A stretch of 64,000 nt of DNA, taken from positions 96,592 through 160,591 of the forward strand of contig JALIHJ010000058.1 in assembly GCA_022984795.1 (NCBI GenBank). The letters are read 5' to 3'. Positions 7,497 to 15,855 of this stretch are shown here, piece by piece. Every line of letters starts with the position of its first letter. Position 1 is the stretch's first letter. The stretch comes from Fabrea salina. Taxonomy: Eukaryota; Ciliophora; Heterotrichea; Heterotrichida; Fabreidae. Position numbers and translations under genes: made by a program. Under the pieces are notes generated by a model that saw only the letters and a program-made list of their open reading frames with translations, ran no database searches and was not told the origin of the DNA.

Positions 7497-10400
7497 TTAT
7501 TTTCAGCTGGCTGAAGTTTTTGAACTCTTTCAATTAAGTCTTCTTGACAACCCTTAAGTTCTCTGAGTTCCTTAACCACTAGGTCAAGTTTCGAGTCTAA
7601 AGCTTTTTGGGTTCCTGTAATCCTAGTTTTGAGTTCTCTTACTTTTCCCAGCCAAGAGTTGCCTTCTTCCCTGGTTTCTTCGATTTCACACATCTGCAAA
7701 AACTCTAACTTGCACCTGTTCCTCCGCCAGTATAACAGAGTTTCTCCTGCCAAAATAAGTCCTACTAGTTCTTTTTTGTCAGCTACCACTACACTTTCTT
7801 GCACTCGGTCGTAAGTATCCCCCATGATTGAAATTAACAAATTCAGCATGATAAGTGGGTTCACTATTGTAGCTATGAAGAAGCAAACATACTGAAGAAC
7901 CGAAAAGCCTTCTGTGTCAAACTCCCCCAAAGCAAGGGTCCAAGACATCCCTACAAAGCTTTCAAAGCTCCCTTTGGAGTTGTTGTAGTCAATAGAAATA
8001 AATATAAAAGCAAAGCCCAAAGTAGAGTAAATAAGTAGAAACAAAAAAGAACCCATATCTTTGATAACCTCTACTAGCAAGTTAATTATATACCTAGTTC
8101 CTTCAAAGAGTCTAAAAAACATGACTCCTCTCACCCAGGACAAAAAAGTAACTCCTACCAACAAGTTAAGAGTAACTAGTTCTTTTGCTTCTGCCCACAC
8201 ACACAAACAGTACACACTCAAAAACACTGACCGAACTAACTCTATAAAGTTCCACATGTCTTCAAAAAAAATACTCCGAGCTACCAAAACGTGAAATACT
8301 TCGTAAACAAACATTCCGAAGTTAATCAAAAAAATACCTACTAAGTACTTAGACGACTGCTCTACCAAGTCAATTGAAAGCAACACAAGGTAAACTAGGT
8401 AAACCAGAGCTTGGATGCGAAGTAACCACTGAACCTTTTTCCACTTATAGTTGAGGTAAGTTTGTATAAAACGAGTTCGGAATATGTCTTGGTTAGTGCA
8501 GTCTAGCAAAGAGTTCAAAAACTTCAAAGAGTCTTTGGAACCTGGAGTCAAACTAACTCTGACTAAACTTTGCCAAAAGTCAATAGCTTGGCCTCCAGCT
8601 TTTAAGTCTTCTTTTGTAAGAAAGTTTTCAGGCTGCAGGATCAAACTGCTGGACTCTATGATTATAGGCATTTTAAGTTGTTCTTTGCAGAACTTCGGAA
8701 GGTTGGAGTTTTTGGTTTTTTTAAACAAGCACTGGTAGAGGCCTTCTAGACCTCCAATGCTTTTTTTGTTAAGTGTCACTAAAGATTTTTCTAGGTGAAT
8801 TAGGGCTAACTTGTTGCTTTTGGCTTTTTTCTTTAAGTTAGAAACAATGATTTTGGCACACTTCTTAAGTTCACGTTCTAAAGCGTAGTTAAGTGGAGTC
8901 TTTCCTAGTTTAGAGGGGAAGTATAAAGCTTGGTTTTTAAGAGCTAACTCAAGGTGCTTGTGCAGGTTAAAGTAAGCATAAAAGTGTGTGGAGCTCAACA
9001 AGTAGGGAACAACCACCCACTTGTCCATTTCAGGGTTGTGCTCAGGGATGCTTCCAGATATTATGCTTCTTAAGTAAGCCAAAAAAGCTTCTGAGTCGTT
9101 GTTAGGTCCTACTGCTCCGAACTTTTGAGTGTTTAAAGGGTTTTCAAGCACAATAACGCTGGTTTCTTCTCCCACAGCTATCAATTTGTCATCACTTGAC
9201 AGGCACAAAGCTGAACAGCCTGAAAAGTTAAGTTCGCCACAAATAGAGTAGTCAAGCATGTTCCAAAAGTAAACTTTGCCGTCTTTCGAAGAAGAAATAA
9301 AGTGAGAACTAGACAAGTTAATTACAAGTCCAGTAATAGCTTCTATGTGGGTTTCTAGGGACACTAAAAGCAGCTTGTTAGGAATGCTCCAAGCTTTTAT
9401 GCTTGAGTCCTGCGACCCCGACAGCAGCACTTCAGATGACACTGAAAGGTGAGTAACTGTAGATTGGTGTCCTTCAAGCTGCTTAATTTCTGAGTCCAGA
9501 AATATGTTGTACACTCTTATTTTTCCATCACTGCTTCCTGCAAACACTAGTTCTTTCAACAAGGCCAAAGACTTAACTTTTCCTTCGGAGCTTCTGAAAA
9601 TGCGCTTTGTAGTCATGTCTTGTGCGTTCCAAACAGTCACTTGGTTGTCGCGGCTGTGCCCAGTTACTATGAATTCAGGTGAAGCTGTCATTGCTGTGAT
9701 GCTTCTGTGCTCGTTGTAGTCTAAAACTTTCTTTTCAAAGGATTCTAAGTCCCACTTAACTATTTTTGAAGTCCAGTTAACATAAGATACAAGTGAAGTT
9801 TCAGCAAACGACATAGACCTTAAAGTTCTTTCTACAGAAAGTTTTCTGAACCTTTCGCACCTTTTTAAGTCGTAAACTGCAATGTCTCCATACAAGTTGT
9901 TGCAAAACAACAAATTAGAGTTTGAAAAAAGAAGCTTTTTCACTGGCGAGTTCCCTAAAAACCTAAAAGAACTTGTTTGGAAACTAAGTTTTGTGGAAAA
10001 TATGTTGTTTTCCCCAAGTGCGTATACTACTAACTGGTTCTCAGCTTTAGTAGTACACACAGCAGTGACTTGGCTTCCCAAGTCTCCCAGCAATATTTCT
10101 TTTTGGTGCAGTATTCCTTGTAAGTCCCAAACTTTAACAAGTCCCTCTGAAAACCCAGCTACCAAAAAGCAGTTCTCTGAACTAAACTCTAAACACTCTG
10201 CGTAGCACAAGTCGTTGTCGATCTCCAGATACTCTTCCCAAGTGCCTTGGTGCCAAACCGTAACGCCTTTAGAGCCCCCAACAGCTAGAAACTCCTTAGA
10301 GTTAGAAAACTTTATGCACAAAATCAGCTCAGCACTGGCAGGGTGGTACTTAAGAACCGCAGTCCTTTCTCCGGTTTCCAAGTGGAACACGTTTATTTTG

Positions 10401-11080
10401 TCCTTTTCAGCCAAAGCTAGCAATTCTCCGTCATAGCTCAAGTCCATAGCACTGACTCCCCTTCTGACTGTACACAGCACACTAGACTCGGAGTTATCCT
10501 CCAAGTTCCAGGCCCGAATTGTTCTGTCGTAAGAAGCTGAATAAAGCCACTTGCCTTCAGGAGAAACCAATAAAGAGTAAACCGAGCCAGAGTGACCCTC
10601 TAGCTGGAAAAGCTTCTCCATTGTTTCAAACAAGTAAATTCCTATGGTTCCTCCAGATCCACCTGTTGCCAAAAACTTACCGTTCTGGTATAAAGCTAAG
10701 GTTTGGATGTCTGACTTTTCAAGTTCCGTTTTGCAACTCAGTCTGTTAGTTGAGGTGTTCCACACACCAACACTGCCGTACCTACCCCCAGCTACTAAGT
10801 ACTTTCCATCAGCTGTCAGTTTTATGCACTTAGGGTCAAAAGGCACACTGAGTCTTTCCGGAAGTATTTTTTGTAGGTTTTGAGTGATTTGGTTGAATTC
10901 AGACTTAGCTAATTTAACTTTAGGGTGCTCTGAAACATCCGACAAATACAAACTAGAAGAGCCCAAAGGACCTAGTGCTATGCTTGTTTCAGCAGTTTTA
11001 TCTTCAGCAACCTCAGGAGAGGTGGACTCCAACTGTGCTTTGCGTTTGGTGTGTTTGACGAACTCATAAGAAATTGGCAT
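7493..11080 (-). CDS. WD40-repeat / ankyrin-like / TRP-type ion channel fusion
   Basis: This is a 1195-residue protein that joins two normally separate modules. Residues about 60-650 hold at least ten WD40 blades (TADGKYLVAGGRYGSVGVWN, GKWLYSASYDRTIRAWNL, VLLSGSQDSSIKAWSI, HFISSSKDGKVYFWNM). Residues about 735-790 contain an ankyrin-like unit (GKTPLNYALERELKKCAKII). Residues about 883-1100 form a six-TM channel: S1 ALVYLVYLVLLSI, S2-S4 ending FLSWVRGVMFFRLFEGTRYI, S5 FLFLLIYSTLGFAFIFI, a pore helix and filter-like SWTLALGEFDTEGF, and S6 IVNPLIMLNLLISIMGDTYD. The S6 ending and the GEF filter are typical of TRP/polycystin channels. A coiled coil (1140-1190) ends the protein. It is probably a cation channel gated or localised through its propeller. 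A decayed relative lies at 52.6-54.2 kb. Confidence 0.88.
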   Translation of the reverse strand: MPISYEFVKHTKRKAQLESTSPEVAEDKTAETSIALGPLGSSSLYLSDVSEHPKVKLAKSEFNQITQNLQKILPERLSVPFDPKCIKLTADGKYLVAGGRYGSVGVWNTSTNRLSCKTELEKSDIQTLALYQNGKFLATGGSGGTIGIYLFETMEKLFQLEGHSGSVYSLLVSPEGKWLYSASYDRTIRAWNLEDNSESSVLCTVRRGVSAMDLSYDGELLALAEKDKINVFHLETGERTAVLKYHPASAELILCIKFSNSKEFLAVGGSKGVTVWHQGTWEEYLEIDNDLCYAECLEFSSENCFLVAGFSEGLVKVWDLQGILHQKEILLGDLGSQVTAVCTTKAENQLVVYALGENNIFSTKLSFQTSSFRFLGNSPVKKLLFSNSNLLFCNNLYGDIAVYDLKRCERFRKLSVERTLRSMSFAETSLVSYVNWTSKIVKWDLESFEKKVLDYNEHRSITAMTASPEFIVTGHSRDNQVTVWNAQDMTTKRIFRSSEGKVKSLALLKELVFAGSSDGKIRVYNIFLDSEIKQLEGHQSTVTHLSVSSEVLLSGSQDSSIKAWSIPNKLLLVSLETHIEAITGLVINLSSSHFISSSKDGKVYFWNMLDYSICGELNFSGCSALCLSSDDKLIAVGEETSVIVLENPLNTQKFGAVGPNNDSEAFLAYLRSIISGSIPEHNPEMDKWVVVPYLLSSTHFYAYFNLHKHLELALKNQALYFPSKLGKTPLNYALERELKKCAKIIVSNLKKKAKSNKLALIHLEKSLVTLNKKSIGGLEGLYQCLFKKTKNSNLPKFCKEQLKMPIIIESSSLILQPENFLTKEDLKAGGQAIDFWQSLVRVSLTPGSKDSLKFLNSLLDCTNQDIFRTRFIQTYLNYKWKKVQWLLRIQALVYLVYLVLLSIDLVEQSSKYLVGIFLINFGMFVYEVFHVLVARSIFFEDMWNFIELVRSVFLSVYCLCVWAEAKELVTLNLLVGVTFLSWVRGVMFFRLFEGTRYIINLLVEVIKDMGSFLFLLIYSTLGFAFIFISIDYNNSKGSFESFVGMSWTLALGEFDTEGFSVLQYVCFFIATIVNPLIMLNLLISIMGDTYDRVQESVVVADKKELVGLILAGETLLYWRRNRCKLEFLQMCEIEETREEGNSWLGKVRELKTRITGTQKALDSKLDLVVKELRELKGCQEDLIERVQKLQPAENN

Positions 11081-11087
11081 TTTTAAA

Positions 11088-12740
11088 TTAAGACTTAACG
11101 GGGTAAGTAAGTAGTTGGATGCAAGCTTTGAGTTGCTGGACTTTTTTTAACTGTTCAGATTCTTCTTGAAGTTCTGATATCATGTTTCGTTTCTGGTGGA
11201 TGTCTTCTTGTTGGGACTCAATGAACTTTTCAATTTCAGGTTTGATTCTAAGTTGTACGTTTAAGTTCTCTAGAACAGGCTTAGCAATGAACCTAGAGTC
11301 TTCGTCGTCAAGTACAGGAATGATTCTTTTGAGTTCTTGAAGTTTGTGCATAAGGTTGGACATTGGTGAAAACCACTTAAAAGCCCTAGACTTGGTTTTT
11401 AAAACACGAAGTGTGTTGTCAAGTGTTTGAGTTTGCAGTTCTAAGTCTTGGTACCAAGACTTTAAACTTTCCAGTGCTTTTTCTTTATTTAAGTGTTGAG
11501 TTTCTTGGTCTTTTAAAGAACTTTGATAAGTTTCAATAGAGGACTGCATCTTTTCTGGGTCGTAAGCTTTGCCGAACTCTGGCTCTAGTTGGGACTGCAT
11601 GACTTGGGTTTTGAGTTCGCCAATGCTGTTAGTGAGGCACTGGTTAGATACTATAAGTTTATGTTGTTTTTCTTCTAAGTTTTTTAGTTCTAGTTGGGAC
11701 TGGCATAGTTTTTCTTTGATTTCAAGGTTCTTTTTCCGAAGTCGTGCTCTAAGGGAAACTTCTTGTTGTAAGAGTTCTTCGGGTTTAGGTTTAGCAGATA
11801 TGACTTGGTATTCGTTTTGAGCTAGGTCCTCTGACTCGTCAGGAAGTGATTCCCTGACTGTAGTTAAACTAGCTGTAGGTCTGAGGGGCGCATGCTGTTG
11901 CATCCAAGGGTGATCCAGTAGTTCTTCTATAGAAAGTCTTTCTCTGGGGTTAGGATTAAGTAACTTCCTAACTAAGTCTTTTGCTGCAACTGGAAAATTT
12001 TTGGGAAAACCCACTTTGGCAGCTTTAATTTTGTTAAGCAGTTCAGCTTGGTTGCTTGACCTAAAAGGAGCCCTTCCAGTCAGCAACTCAAACAAAAGGA
12101 TTCCTAAGTTCCACAAGTCCAAACGAGTGTCATGTCCAGTTCGGTTGATCATTTCAGGAGCTAAGTACTCTAGGGTTCCGCAGTAAGTTGACCTGGTTTC
12201 TTCAGAGAAGTTAGACCACCCAAAGTCTCCTAGTTTAGCTTTGCCTTCTCTGTCAAGGAATATGTTTTCGGGCTTAATGTCCCTATGAATTATAGGCGGG
12301 TCTTTGCAGTGTAGGTACTGAACTGCCAGTGCAACTTCTCGCAAGTACTGAGCACCTGTAGCTTCGTCAAAACTACCTAGTTTTCTGAGTTTTGTGAAAA
12401 GTGCACCGTTTTCAGCAAGTTCTAAAATCAAGTAAAAGGAAGACTTGTCTTCAAAGTGGTTGAAAAGTCTTATGATGTTTTCGTGATGCAAACTGTACAT
12501 GATGCGGACTTCTTTGCGAAGTTGCTGGATCATGTTAGTTGCAAGTATTCTGTCTTTAGGAATTACTTTAATAGCATACAAGTTTCCAGTGGTTTTGTGA
12601 CGCACTTTGTATACTTTGCCAAAAGCTCCTTGGCCTATAGCTTTTCTAGATAAGCTTTCAAAGTCACTAACTTTAAACTCTGCTTCTTGGCCCTTTGCTA
12701 CACTGGGGGACATGAATAGAAGTTTTTTGCCAGATTCCAT
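11088..12740 (-). CDS. Aurora-like serine/threonine kinase with C-terminal coiled coil
   Basis: This is a 550-residue protein. The kinase domain spans about 28-280: GQGAFGKVYKVRHKTTGNLY, YAIKVIPKD with the ATP lysine, HRDIKPENIFLD, LGDFGWSNF and the activation segment TYCGTLEYLAPEMI, then DLWNLGILLFELLTGRAPF and LLDHPWMQQHAP. The tryptophan directly after DFG (DFGWS) and the CGTLEYLAPE segment are Aurora signatures. Aurora kinases drive spindle, centrosome and cilium disassembly steps. Unlike canonical Auroras of 300-400 residues, this one carries 260 extra residues that are mostly coiled coil (LRARLRKKNLEIKEKLCQSQ and KQHKLIVSNQCLTNSIGELK), so it may be an Aurora/PLK4-like derivative. A second Met at codon 10 is an alternative start. 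Confidence 0.85.
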   Translation of the reverse strand: MESGKKLLFMSPSVAKGQEAEFKVSDFESLSRKAIGQGAFGKVYKVRHKTTGNLYAIKVIPKDRILATNMIQQLRKEVRIMYSLHHENIIRLFNHFEDKSSFYLILELAENGALFTKLRKLGSFDEATGAQYLREVALAVQYLHCKDPPIIHRDIKPENIFLDREGKAKLGDFGWSNFSEETRSTYCGTLEYLAPEMINRTGHDTRLDLWNLGILLFELLTGRAPFRSSNQAELLNKIKAAKVGFPKNFPVAAKDLVRKLLNPNPRERLSIEELLDHPWMQQHAPLRPTASLTTVRESLPDESEDLAQNEYQVISAKPKPEELLQQEVSLRARLRKKNLEIKEKLCQSQLELKNLEEKQHKLIVSNQCLTNSIGELKTQVMQSQLEPEFGKAYDPEKMQSSIETYQSSLKDQETQHLNKEKALESLKSWYQDLELQTQTLDNTLRVLKTKSRAFKWFSPMSNLMHKLQELKRIIPVLDDEDSRFIAKPVLENLNVQLRIKPEIEKFIESQQEDIHQKRNMISELQEESEQLKKVQQLKACIQLLTYPVKS

Positions 12741-12774
12741 AACTTTTAATACAATATGAAGTAAACGGATATAA

Positions 12775-13719
12775 ATGTCAGATAGTGACTGGACAAATTT
12801 TGCTCTTTACACTGACGTTATGGTTAAGAAGATGCACAAAGAGTGCGAGATACTTAAAGACCAAAACAAAGAAAGGTACACTAAAGAAGACTTTTCGCAC
12901 TTCGATGCTTTGCACTATTGTGGGCATGACTGGCTTAAAGAATTCTTTGCCCAGCAAAGCAAGGACGCACTTAAGTGCTTAGAAGTAGGCTCAGGAATAG
13001 GAGGGGGTTCAAGAATAGCTGCACTGGATTTTGGAGCTGAAGTAGTAGCACTAGACTACTTACAAGGCTACACTGACGTCCACAACAGAATAAACGAAAT
13101 GTGTGGAGGAATCCCTAGCATTAAGGTTGAGACAGGAGATGCCTTAGAAATGGATCTGGATGCTTTAGGGTGCAATGGAAACTGCGACATAGTGTTTTCT
13201 ATCCAGGTATTTTACATGATTTGTGACAAGCCATCTTTGTTTACTAAGTTAGCCAACGCACTTAAACCTGGTGGCAAACTCTATATTGAAGACTGGGTGT
13301 TGCAAACAGAAGAACCTATGACTGAAGAAGAAGAAACAGCTGCCAAAGAGCTGGGCTTCTTGCACAGATTAACCCAAAACAAGTATGTGGAACTCTTGGA
13401 AAGTTTTGGGTTCAGAGTAGACGTTTATGAAGATAACACAACCCACTGGGCAAGGTACATCTACTCAAGAGGCGAGGGCTTCCTCCAAAAAGAAAGCCAA
13501 ATGAAGTCTAACTTCGGAGAAGAGTGGTGGGAGCACTGGACAAGCTGGGCCCTTTTCAAAGTTACTAAAGCCTACCACAACTTAGAAATGACTTATGAAG
13601 AGCAGTCTCAAAAGTTCCCTTTGCTGATGGAGCGCTTGGGAGGAAGGGAGTTTTACGACAAGTGGTCTGGAGTGTCCCAGAAGTTCGGAGGCAACAAAGT
13701 AATAGCAACTAAGTTATAA
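12775..13719 (+). CDS. SAM-dependent methyltransferase (N-methyltransferase-like)
   Basis: This is a 314-residue class I methyltransferase. Motif I is CLEVGSGIGGGSRIAALDFG near residues 66-85; the acidic end of strand 2 is VVALDYL; motif II is NCDIVFSIQVFYMI; motif III is LKPGGKLYIEDWVL. The overall pattern (GSGIGGGSR, then LxPGGxLYIxDW) matches the family of phosphoethanolamine, sarcosine/dimethylglycine and sterol-type methyltransferases. The C-terminal lid is helical (TSWALFKVTKAYHNLEMTYE). The substrate cannot be fixed from sequence alone; a small amine is the leading guess. The gene is divergent from the Aurora-like kinase (34 bp) and 7 bp upstream of CHMP6 on the same strand. Confidence 0.8.
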   Translation: MSDSDWTNFALYTDVMVKKMHKECEILKDQNKERYTKEDFSHFDALHYCGHDWLKEFFAQQSKDALKCLEVGSGIGGGSRIAALDFGAEVVALDYLQGYTDVHNRINEMCGGIPSIKVETGDALEMDLDALGCNGNCDIVFSIQVFYMICDKPSLFTKLANALKPGGKLYIEDWVLQTEEPMTEEEETAAKELGFLHRLTQNKYVELLESFGFRVDVYEDNTTHWARYIYSRGEGFLQKESQMKSNFGEEWWEHWTSWALFKVTKAYHNLEMTYEEQSQKFPLLMERLGGREFYDKWSGVSQKFGGNKVIATKL

Positions 13720-13726
13720 GATTAAA

Positions 13727-14329
13727 ATGGGTTGTCTCTTGGGTAAAAACACAGGCGGGTCTAAGCCTGAGAAGTCCAAAGTCAACGAGCAAGACAAAGA
13801 AATTGCCCAGTTAAAAGTAACTCGCGACAAAGTGAACCGCTACCTGAAGAAACTAGAGTCCAACATAGACTCATGCCAGTCCGTAGTTAAACATTACGTT
13901 AAAAACAAGGAAAAAGAAAAAGCACTACTTGCTCTCAGAAAGAAAAAGTACGTCGAAAAGAACCTAGAAAACGGAAGAAAGCAGCTCTTAAACCTAGAAC
14001 AACTAATCAACGACGTGGAGTCTGCTCAGATGAACCAAAACATTGTCCAAGCCATGAAACAAGGCAACGAGTTCTTAAAGCAACTCAACGAACAACTCAC
14101 CATCGAAGATGCAGAAAAGCTTATGGAAGAAACTGCTGAAGGTATAGAGTACCAGCAAGAAATAGGCCGGATTCTTGCACAGCAAGGAATAGAAAACGAA
14201 GACGTTTTGGAAGAATTCGAACAACTAGATGCCCAAGAAATACCTGAAGTGCCCAACAAGCCCCTCCCTGTAAACGAACCAGTTCCAGAAGTCGCAAAGA
14301 AGCCAAAAAAACAAGTAATTGAAGCTTAA
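13727..14329 (+). CDS. CHMP6: ESCRT-III subunit CHMP6/Vps20
   Basis: This is a 200-residue Snf7-family protein. The N-terminus MGCLLGKNTG gives an N-myristoylation glycine with an adjacent palmitoylatable cysteine, as expected of CHMP6, which is anchored by myristate and nucleates Snf7 filaments after binding ESCRT-II. EQDKEIAQLKVTRDKVNRYL aligns with the start of CHMP6 helix 1, and KALLALRKKKYVEKNLENGR aligns with the LLLKKKRYQE segment. TIEDAEKLMEETAEGIEYQQ matches the family's later helices before the acidic regulatory tail. The C-terminus is Pro/Glu-rich (QEIPEVPNKPLPVNEPVPEV), probably the Vps4-interacting MIM region. The stop is 11 bp from the end of the convergent KAS gene. Confidence 0.93.
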   Translation: MGCLLGKNTGGSKPEKSKVNEQDKEIAQLKVTRDKVNRYLKKLESNIDSCQSVVKHYVKNKEKEKALLALRKKKYVEKNLENGRKQLLNLEQLINDVESAQMNQNIVQAMKQGNEFLKQLNEQLTIEDAEKLMEETAEGIEYQQEIGRILAQQGIENEDVLEEFEQLDAQEIPEVPNKPLPVNEPVPEVAKKPKKQVIEA

Positions 14330-14340
14330 TGGTTAATTTA

Positions 14341-15624
14341 TTACGATACGTACTTGGAAACTACCAGCGTACTGTTAATTCCACCAAATCCTACATTGTT
14401 CATGATTGCGTTATTGACTTCTACTTTAGTTGGCTCCATAACGTAGTTCAGTAGTTTTCCTTCAACCTTTATGGGGTTTTTGAGGTTTTTAACTGGAGGA
14501 ATTACTGACTGCTGGATGCTGAGAAGAGACTCTATGCAGTGGAAAGTCCCCACAGTGCACATCATGTGGCCTGTGTTTCCTTTGCAACCTGTTATGTAAG
14601 GCATGTGGTTTCCAAAAACCCTGTCAATTGCTTTCATCTCAGCCTTGTCGCCCTCTTTAGTTCCAGCAGCGTGTGCGTGCACGAGCTGAACGTCTTTGGG
14701 GTCCACATCTGCCATTTCTAGCGAATTAGACATAGTTCTGTAGATCCCTTGTCCTTCAGCAGTAGGTCGGGTTAAGTGGTACCCGTCGCAGTTCTGGCTG
14801 AAGCCTTTTACTTCGCCGTAGATGGTAGCTCCTCTTTTCAAGGCGTGTTCAAGGTCCTCCAGTACAACTGCGTTTCCTCCGTCAGAGGCCACTAGTCCTT
14901 CTCTGCTTTCGTCCATGGGCCTTGCTGCACCAACTGGGTCGTCGTTTCCTTTGGTGTTAATTGCTCCTAAACTGGCAAATCCCCTCATTCCGTAGGGAAT
15001 CACCACGTTTTCTGCAGAGAAAGCCAACATAACTTTAGCTTCTCCTAAAAGAATGTTGCGGTAGGCTTCCATGATCACTGACTGGCCTGTAGCACAAGCA
15101 GCAGTTACTGTGGAAGAAGGACCTCTGGCTTGGAAGTACTTGCTCACTGAAGCAGTCATTCCGTGGATGTCTGTGTTTTCAATGTAGTTGCTTGGCACGA
15201 TGCTTAAGTCTTCGCCTGAGCGGTAAAATTTATCGTACATGTCAAACACTTCTCTGCCTGAAGAGGTTCCAGTGCCTCCAATTACTCCAAAAAGGTCTTT
15301 TTCCTCCTCAGATGAGGGTTGGTACCCTGAGTCTTCCATAGCTTTTACAGCTGCTGCGAATCCGTGGGAGCTTTGCTGTGTAGGTGCGTAAGGCATCATC
15401 TTGTACCACTTTTCTAAGTCAAAGTCTAGCAGCAACCCTCCGATTTTCACAGGAATTTGATCTATTTCAGGGAAACGTTCTTTGGGTATTTTAATCAGAG
15501 CTGACTTGCCTGCAAGCAAATTATCAAAAACTTCTTGGGGAGTGTAACCTAGAGGCGTAATAGACCCCATGCCTGTAATCACTATCCTTCTTCCTGCTTT
15601 TTGTTTTAGAGCTGACCAATACAT
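14341..15624 (-). CDS. OXSM: 3-oxoacyl-ACP synthase, mitochondrial FabF/OXSM type
   Basis: This is a 427-residue beta-ketoacyl-ACP synthase of normal FabF length. It starts with RRIVITGMGSITPLGYT and carries the catalytic triad Cys-His-His: the nucleophile in VTAACATGQSV, the first His in HAHAAGTKEGDKAEM and the second in GCKGNTGHMMC. The closing NVGFGGINSTLVV loop is the family's gatekeeping segment. The motif after the first His reads HAAGT where bacterial FabF has HGTST; mitochondrial enzymes typically have HATST, so this fits a mitochondrial type II fatty-acid synthase that makes octanoyl-ACP for lipoate. A targeting peptide is hardly visible (MYWSALKQKAGRR), so mitochondrial location is inferred from the family. 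Confidence 0.9.
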   Translation of the reverse strand: MYWSALKQKAGRRIVITGMGSITPLGYTPQEVFDNLLAGKSALIKIPKERFPEIDQIPVKIGGLLLDFDLEKWYKMMPYAPTQQSSHGFAAAVKAMEDSGYQPSSEEEKDLFGVIGGTGTSSGREVFDMYDKFYRSGEDLSIVPSNYIENTDIHGMTASVSKYFQARGPSSTVTAACATGQSVIMEAYRNILLGEAKVMLAFSAENVVIPYGMRGFASLGAINTKGNDDPVGAARPMDESREGLVASDGGNAVVLEDLEHALKRGATIYGEVKGFSQNCDGYHLTRPTAEGQGIYRTMSNSLEMADVDPKDVQLVHAHAAGTKEGDKAEMKAIDRVFGNHMPYITGCKGNTGHMMCTVGTFHCIESLLSIQQSVIPPVKNLKNPIKVEGKLLNYVMEPTKVEVNNAIMNNVGFGGINSTLVVSKYVS

Positions 15625-15797
15625 ATTTTATTATAGCCGTTTCCAGGCTTGAATTCAGCAATATTTAAAGGGTGCCTGTTGGTTATACTAAGTTGAATGG
15701 AAAGGTCTAGCGAGGATCCCAAGTCCAGGTGTTTTTTAAAGTTATAATTACTAGCAACAACTAAAGACTCTTTACCTGCATACCAAAAGAAGCAGCT
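15606..15797 (-). other. Unassigned open frame without a start codon
   Basis: This 63-codon frame is open on the minus strand from just after TAA (15800-15798) to TAA (15608-15606), overlapping the first bases of the KAS gene. It reads FWYAGKESLVVASNYNFKKH near the start and later NIAEFKPGNGYNK, with codon choice like the neighbouring genes. It has no ATG and no 15-nt GT..AG intron that would bypass the upstream stop. It may be a remnant of a gene end, a small protein with a non-standard start, or chance. Function unknown. Confidence 0.25.
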
Positions 15798-15855
15798 TTA
15801 GGTTTATGAATAAGTTGTATTAATTACAAGTCCTAGTAATGCCTCACTATAAAAG
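15625..15855. promoter_or_regulatory. Divergent intergenic region between KAS and the Ca2+-ATPase
   Basis: At 231 bp, this is the longest gap in the intact part of the window, so both promoters can fit here. A TATAAAAG box (15848-15855) touches the ATPase ATG, too close to act as a normal TATA box for that start codon. Most of the left part is occupied by the unassigned minus-strand open frame. No RNA gene is recognised. Confidence 0.35.

Noticed and set aside
15848-15855. TATA box of the Ca2+-ATPase gene
   Set aside because: TATAAAAG abuts the ATG, so transcription about 25-30 bp downstream would exclude the start codon. Chance in AT-rich DNA is likely.
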